From: Cyanophora paradoxa
Taxonomy: Eukaryota; Glaucocystophyceae; Cyanophorales; Cyanophoraceae
Direction: 5' to 3'
Assembly: GCA_004431415.1 (NCBI GenBank)
Contig: QPMI01000494.1
Coordinates: 62,001 to 126,000 of the forward strand
DNA length: 64,000 bases
Each line of letters begins with the position of its first letter. Position 1 is the first letter of the stretch. The translations under genes were made by a program, and so were the position numbers. Positions 59,538 through 64,000 of the stretch are shown one piece after another. A model generated the notes under the pieces. That model was given only the letters and a program-made list of their open reading frames with translations. It was not told where the DNA came from and did no database searches.

Positions 59538-59789
59538 CTACGCGGCGAACGCCTCGTCGATGAAGTCGAAGGCCTCCTCGGCGGCGACCTCGAAGTCGTC
59601 GGCCGCGAACTCGTCGAGGCCGAGCGCCTCGTCGGCGTCCACCTCCTGCGTCTCCGCGTCGAGGCGGGCCGCCCCGTACCAGTCGCTGGCCGGGTCCATC
59701 GCCGTGTTGGGGTTGATGGCGGGGTGGACGTCGGGGTTGTAGCTGGCGTCGCCCGGCTGCGGGTAGCTGGAGTTGTAAATGCCCGACAT
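59538..59789 (-). CDS. small acidic ORF, 83 aa, function not recognised
   Basis: This is a single frame from ATG 59789 (MSGIYNSSYPQPGDASYNPD) to a TAG at 59538. The N-terminal half is Tyr/Pro/Asn-rich; the C-terminal half is strongly acidic and Ala-rich (DADEALGLDEFAADDFEVAA), ending FDFIDEAFAA. Third codon positions are almost all G or C, as in the secure genes nearby. A CGCGCGCGCAG sequence just before the ATG could be a splice acceptor, so this may be the last exon of a longer gene. The opposite strand is also open (59362-59742) but gives a Ser/Ala low-complexity product. Confidence 0.5.
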   Translation of the reverse strand: MSGIYNSSYPQPGDASYNPDVHPAINPNTAMDPASDWYGAARLDAETQEVDADEALGLDEFAADDFEVAAEEAFDFIDEAFAA

Positions 59790-60099
59790 ATTCTGCGCGC
59801 GCGCGCGAGTGAAGTTTAGCCGCGTAGCTCGTCAATCCTCGCGGACGCAGGGCATATATATTCAACGCTTGCAATTGCTTAAATTAAAGGCACCGCATCG
59901 GCCTGACAGAACTCGGAAGCACGCTTCTCTCATGATCAAGATCTAGATCAAAGACTCACGACCACTGTGCGCCCGTACGCGTGCCCGTGCCCCCACCCCG
60001 CTAGTCGCACACGTACGCATGCAAGCGCACCTGGCTAGTCACCGAGACACTCGCGTACGCGCGAAGCTGCAGCAAGGAGAATTCGAGATGCTTCATCGA

Positions 60100-60985
60100 T
60101 GTTAGTTAGGAGCACTGGCCCCCTCCACCTTCCAGTTCCTCGTGTATTCCATGCCTTCCCTGTACCTTTGATTCCGTTCCCTTTGTCGTTAGCTCTGCCT
60201 CTTCCTCCTCCATCTCTCACTGTTAGCCCTCAGGCAGTTCCGCCTCTTTATCTTCAGCGACCGTCAGACCGTATAGTTTTTGGCAGCGAGTATTTTGTGT
60301 ATGGTGACGTTCCTCGTGTGTACCCTTCTCTCTCTTCTACTTCGCTATATTTGCCTCTCCCGCCTGGTTCAGCCCCATCGTCTGCCTTCCCTGTCACTAC
60401 TGGCTTGCGTTTCGCCCTCCTCTTATACTGCCGATTCCGAGTCTGCACCCGAGCTCTGCCCCTTTCCTCGTGTCGTCCCCAGTTCCTCAGATTAGTCTTC
60501 AGCCGTCCATTGTTTTACCAACTCTACAATCTCGATTCCGTTTAGACACTCCGCCAGCTTCGACTTTCCCTCTAGTGGTGTCCTACGTTTCGCCTCTCCT
60601 ACTGTTCTACCGCCTTTGCCTCCTGCGACTACGTCTTCTAGTTCTGCTGTTAGCTCTGTCTTGTCGTCTTCGTCTAGATCTTCGTCTTCGACTGTAGTTC
60701 CTCGTGCTCGTTCTCCTTATTTGCTGCGTCCCCGTGCTCCTCGTCGTTCTAGTGTGACTAGTACTTCTGCATCGACGCTCTTGAGCTCTTCTACTCCTTC
60801 TCCTCGTGCTCGTTCTCCTTATCTTTTGCGTTCTTCTGATCGTGTCCCTTCTCGTGATCCCTCTTGATTCTGTATATATTTTGTGCTAGTTTACTGTATC
60901 TTTGATTTGTGATTGCTTTGTTGTCTTTAATATCACTACCTACGGGGGGTTCGCCCCACCGTAGTCTCTCAAAAAAAAAATACTC
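60100..60985 (+). mobile_element. 5'-truncated retroelement with Ser/Pro-rich coding remnant and structured 3' end
   Basis: The 3' part (60872-60985) matches 3178-3297 and ends in the same hairpin (CTACGG...CCGTAG) followed by A9-10. Upstream is a pyrimidine-rich stretch with broken frames: 60099-60545 (PSDRIVFGSEYFVYGDVPRV), then 60616-60867, very Ser-rich, ending in a TGA at 60865-60867 just before the shared 3' UTR. CTCGTGCTCGTTCTCCTTAT occurs twice (60703 and 60804), giving RARSPYLLR twice. No reverse-transcriptase motif remains. The coding part reads as a decayed C-terminal region. Confidence 0.6.
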
Positions 60986-61745
60986 TTCGGCTTCGAGAAC
61001 TGGCGCCGCGACGAGCTCGACTTGCGCTTCTACCGAATTGCGCAAAAAAGCAGCTGAGGAGCCTGAGGGCCTGAGGCTGCTGAGCGCTGGCTTGTTTTGT
61101 TTTTTGTAAGCTTGGAACTTGTTGACTCAGTGAGGGACTTGAGGGCCGAACTTGAAGCCCAGTACATTCGTACTACTAATAGTCTACTATAGCCTATAGG
61201 AGCCTGCTCACTGCTCAGCCTGGTAGGAGCGGCGGCCGCGGGTAGGAGCCGGCGCCGGATCCGGCAGAGTCCGAACTCATGATCAAGGGTTCTCCGAACG
61301 GACTCGCGAGTGGAAAGTTTTTAATCTCCGATCGAGTTTTTTACTCGAGTCGTCGGATCTCGAGTGCAAGCTGCAAGGTTCCGAAGGCTCTTAGTAGGCT
61401 AGCCAAGCCTAGCTTGCGACTCAAGTTGCGAGCTTGCGACTAAGTTGCGACTGGACTCCGAAGAAACATAGGGCTAGCCCGGCTAGGGTTTAAGGAGGCT
61501 GGGACCCGGGCTAGGAGCCTAGGGCCGAGCCGCCCGGGCGCTGCTACCCGGTAGCCTAGTAGGCTAGCTGGGCTGCATGCGCGCAAGCACGAGCTGAGGC
61601 AGCGGCATTTGCAGTTCTCGCCAAGTTGCAATCGTCCGACGGTCGCCTCCAGAACTAAAGCGGCTTCGGCGTTCTCATCAGATCTAGATCTAGATTCTCG
61701 CTCGAGCTTCCTCCCAGCTCTCGTTCGTAGCCGTACGCCCGCACC
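60986..61745. other. spacer upstream of the EF-hand gene
   Basis: No supported exon. Short direct repeats of TTGCGAC/TAGGCTAGC type lie near 61396-61570. It should hold the promoter of the gene starting at 61746. Confidence 0.45.
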
Positions 61746-64000
61746 ATGTCGGTGAGCATCATATGCATGAGTTGCGGCCTGGTCACCGGGTCTCTAGCGG
61801 CCTATTCGAGGCCCTAGCGCACAGCAGGCTGCGGCCGCTCCGCATCGGACTCCCGCTCCCGGAGTCTGGCTTCGCGCTCGCCCGCGGCTGTCTTTGATAT
61901 CGATGTCCCCCGTCGCAGATCAAGTGCCAGGACGTTAAGCGCCTCTCTGAGTACACCGCCGCCGACGGCCAGGATGCGTGCGTTCAGCCGGCGCCCGCGG
62001 CCAGTTTGCAGGCCTAGGCCGCGCATGAGTTCGCCGCGCAGGGCGCAGGCGAAGCTTGTCATCACCAAGTCGCTGGCCAGCGACTTTGATTTCCAGGTAC
62101 GCGCGCGCGCATCCCGCCGCTGGCGCACGCACATGCCGCCCGGGCCCGTGCACGTGTGCACGCGCCGGCGTGCTCACGGCCGCTGCAGGGCCACCCGAGC
62201 GACTTCCGGGCGATCGACACGGACCACGACAACTTCGCGTCGCAGGCCGAGCTGCAGGCGTTCTTCGCGGCCCAGAGCCTGGACTCCACCACGATCAGCG
62301 AGCTGGTCCGCCTCGTTACTCGATCATTTCGGATTCTAGATCTATGCAGGCCGTCTGTGTGCGCTTAAATTGAACGCATTGTATCCTCCGCGCAGGTCGG
62401 CCTTTACGACGGTGCGCACGGAACTTCAGTTCGATTCATGCGCGGCCAGCGCGCGCGCTTTGGCTGCATGCAGCTCGCGCACGGCATTAATATTGCTGGG
62501 ACATAGCTATATATAAGTAGAGAGGCAGCTGGGCCCCGCGAATTCTCTTACACTCCGGCTCTTTTCCTGCGCAGCGACCATCAAGCGTGCCGACAACAAG
62601 TACGCGAACGGCAATGCCGACGGCAAGCTCCACATTAACGAGTGCGCCGGCGCCCGTCCTTCTAAGATCTAGATCTCTAATTTTAGCTATTGATCACAAG
62701 GTGGCTATGTAGCCATGTAGCTCCCATATGCATGGCTTGATCATGACGGGGGTGACTCGCAGGTGGGTGAACTGCGGCGGGCACCCCCTCCAGTCGGACG
62801 CGTTGGATGCGGCGGCGGAGGACGAGGTCAACACCATCTGCCCCTGCGAGATCCCGAAGTGCCAGGAGCTCCCCGAGATCCCTCCGTGCCCCACCGTGCG
62901 CCCGCGCCCGCCCTCCAAGATCTAGCTAGAGCTTGGGCCCCGCGCATGCATATGCGGATCTAGATCTAGATCTAAATCTGCGGGCGGGCCGGGCCGCAGA
63001 CCGATGTCAGCAGCCTGGCGACCGCGAACGCTGTCAGCTCGCTGGACGCCAAGATCGACGGCCTCGACTTCGACTGCAACTGCCCCGAGGTGCGGCGTCC
63101 GCGCGCGCGGGCGGCCACTTGCCAGCATCTGGCTTCGTACTCACGACAAGCGCAGGTCGACCTGTCGGAGATCCTTAGCAAGCTCGACTCGCTCGCCAGC
63201 GACGTGACCACCATCAAGGGTGATGTGACCACCATCAAGACCGACGTGACCGACATCAAGGGCGACGTGTCCACCATCAAGACCGACGTGTCCACCATCA
63301 AGACCGACGTGACCGACATCAAGGGCGACGTGTCCACCATCAAGACCGACGTGTCCACCATCAAGACCGACGTGAACAACATCCAGGGCGACGTGACCAC
63401 CATTAAGGGCGACGTGTCCACCATCAAGACCGACGTGTCCACCGTTAACACCAAGGTGCGACTTGCCTATTTGCACTAACAGAAGACGCCATCAGCAGAT
63501 TTCTTAACCGCCTGCCCGGTAGGTCGACAACCTGAGCACCCAGATCGACAACTGTGCGCTGTCTTGCAACTGCAGCTGATCGTGACTAGCCACTCACCGA
63601 TCTGACGTGCGCACGCGCAGCGACCAAGACCATCACCGGCGCCGTCGGCGACTCGACGACCACGATCACGGGCGCGATCACCTCCGCGACCACCACGATC
63701 ACCGGCGCCGTCAACACCGCCGTCACCACCATCAACAGCAACACCGAAAGCTCGGTCAAGAACGGTCAGCGCGGATAAAATGACTAGATGGGTTTTTAAA
63801 AATTCGATGAAATGCTCTAGATTGATTCCACGTCTGACGCGGGTCGCGGCAGCGGCCACGGACATCAAGACCCACATCGACAACACGGCCACGACCATCA
63901 TCAACGACACGAAGACCAACATCGACAACTCGGCCAAGACCGTCATCGGCGACACGAAGACCAACATCGACAACTCGGCCACCAAGATCATCGGCGACAC
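61746..64000 (+). CDS. EF-hand protein with Cys cluster and long heptad-repeat coiled coil (3' cut)
   Basis: Twelve exons, in phase: 61746-61751, 61919-61977, 62042-62096, 62189-62305, 62396-62411, 62575-62641, 62763-62895, 63000-63089, 63156-63455, 63523-63553, 63621-63764, and 63853 to the window end. Residues 50-61 form an EF-hand loop (DTDHDNFASQAE). Residues 96-107 form another (NGNADGKLHINE), with good calcium ligand spacing. A Cys-rich stretch (CPCEIPKC, PPCP, CNCPE) follows at about 130-180. Exon 9 encodes about 13 heptads of the DVSTIKT/DVTTIKG type, a clear coiled coil. Exon 12 has a 15-residue repeat (IDNSAKTVIGDTKTN). No signal peptide was seen with this start. Exon 5 is only 16 nt. 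The family is not recognised. A fibrous calcium-binding protein is inferred. Confidence 0.8.
63195..63440 (+). repeat. 21 bp coding repeat (heptads)
   Basis: GACGTGTCCACCATCAAGAC and close variants follow one another every 21 bp, so each copy adds one heptad. Near-identical codon use between copies suggests recent expansion. Confidence 0.9.

Noticed and set aside
63476-64000. Minus-strand 174-codon Val/Met/Leu-rich frame
   Set aside because: It is the mirror of the repeat-encoding exons of the EF-hand/coiled-coil gene and reads through its introns.

Overview
This is a eukaryotic nuclear window, probably from a unicellular alga or other intron-dense, GC-rich protist. The evidence is genes cut into many short exons, GT-AG introns with donors such as GTGCGC and GTACCCC, an unusually high share of GC-AG introns, very long G/C homopolymers inside introns, retroposon ends with poly(A), and a large satellite array. 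I cannot name the species. No bacterial operons, rRNA genes, tRNA genes or CRISPR arrays were seen. Most long open frames in the GC-rich stretches are not genes. The genes below were built by joining exons whose splice phases agree.

Layout. 1-14.3 kb is gene-dense: a VIT/VWA protein (minus, cut by the window start), a secreted CUB-domain protein with a Ser-Pro hinge (plus), an ACOT9-type acyl-CoA thioesterase (minus) divergent from a small unrecognised gene (plus), and the cytochrome c oxidase assembly factor COA5/PET191 (minus) divergent from a PH-domain-like protein (plus). 14.3-18.4 kb is gene-free, with a GC-rich patch, a ~150/300 bp tandem repeat, and a duplicated block in which one copy carries a small retroposon insertion with a 14 bp target duplication.

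18.4-41.9 kb is dominated by a tandem satellite with a ~144 bp monomer arranged in higher-order repeats (3-, 5- and 6-monomer units, with 1.55 kb and ~3.33 kb super-repeats). It is interrupted once by a ~1.69 kb insertion. I see no convincing gene in it. The architecture resembles centromeric satellite DNA, and this is the most interesting part of the window. 41.9-48 kb holds a second retroposon copy, palindrome-rich spacer and a GC-rich ~138 bp minisatellite.

48-64 kb is genic again: an unrecognised seven-exon gene (plus), a long STAND-type NTPase with a DUF4062-like N-terminus and a NACHT-like core (minus), a Pro/Ala-rich open region of doubtful coding status, a small acidic ORF (minus), a 5'-truncated retroelement, and an EF-hand/heptad-repeat protein (plus) running off the window end.

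The genes do not form one pathway. Two products are predicted mitochondrial (ACOT9-like, COA5), one is secreted or surface-bound (CUB), and one is a signalling-type NTPase. Exon coordinates come from reading splice sites by eye and checking phase. They are not supported by transcripts.
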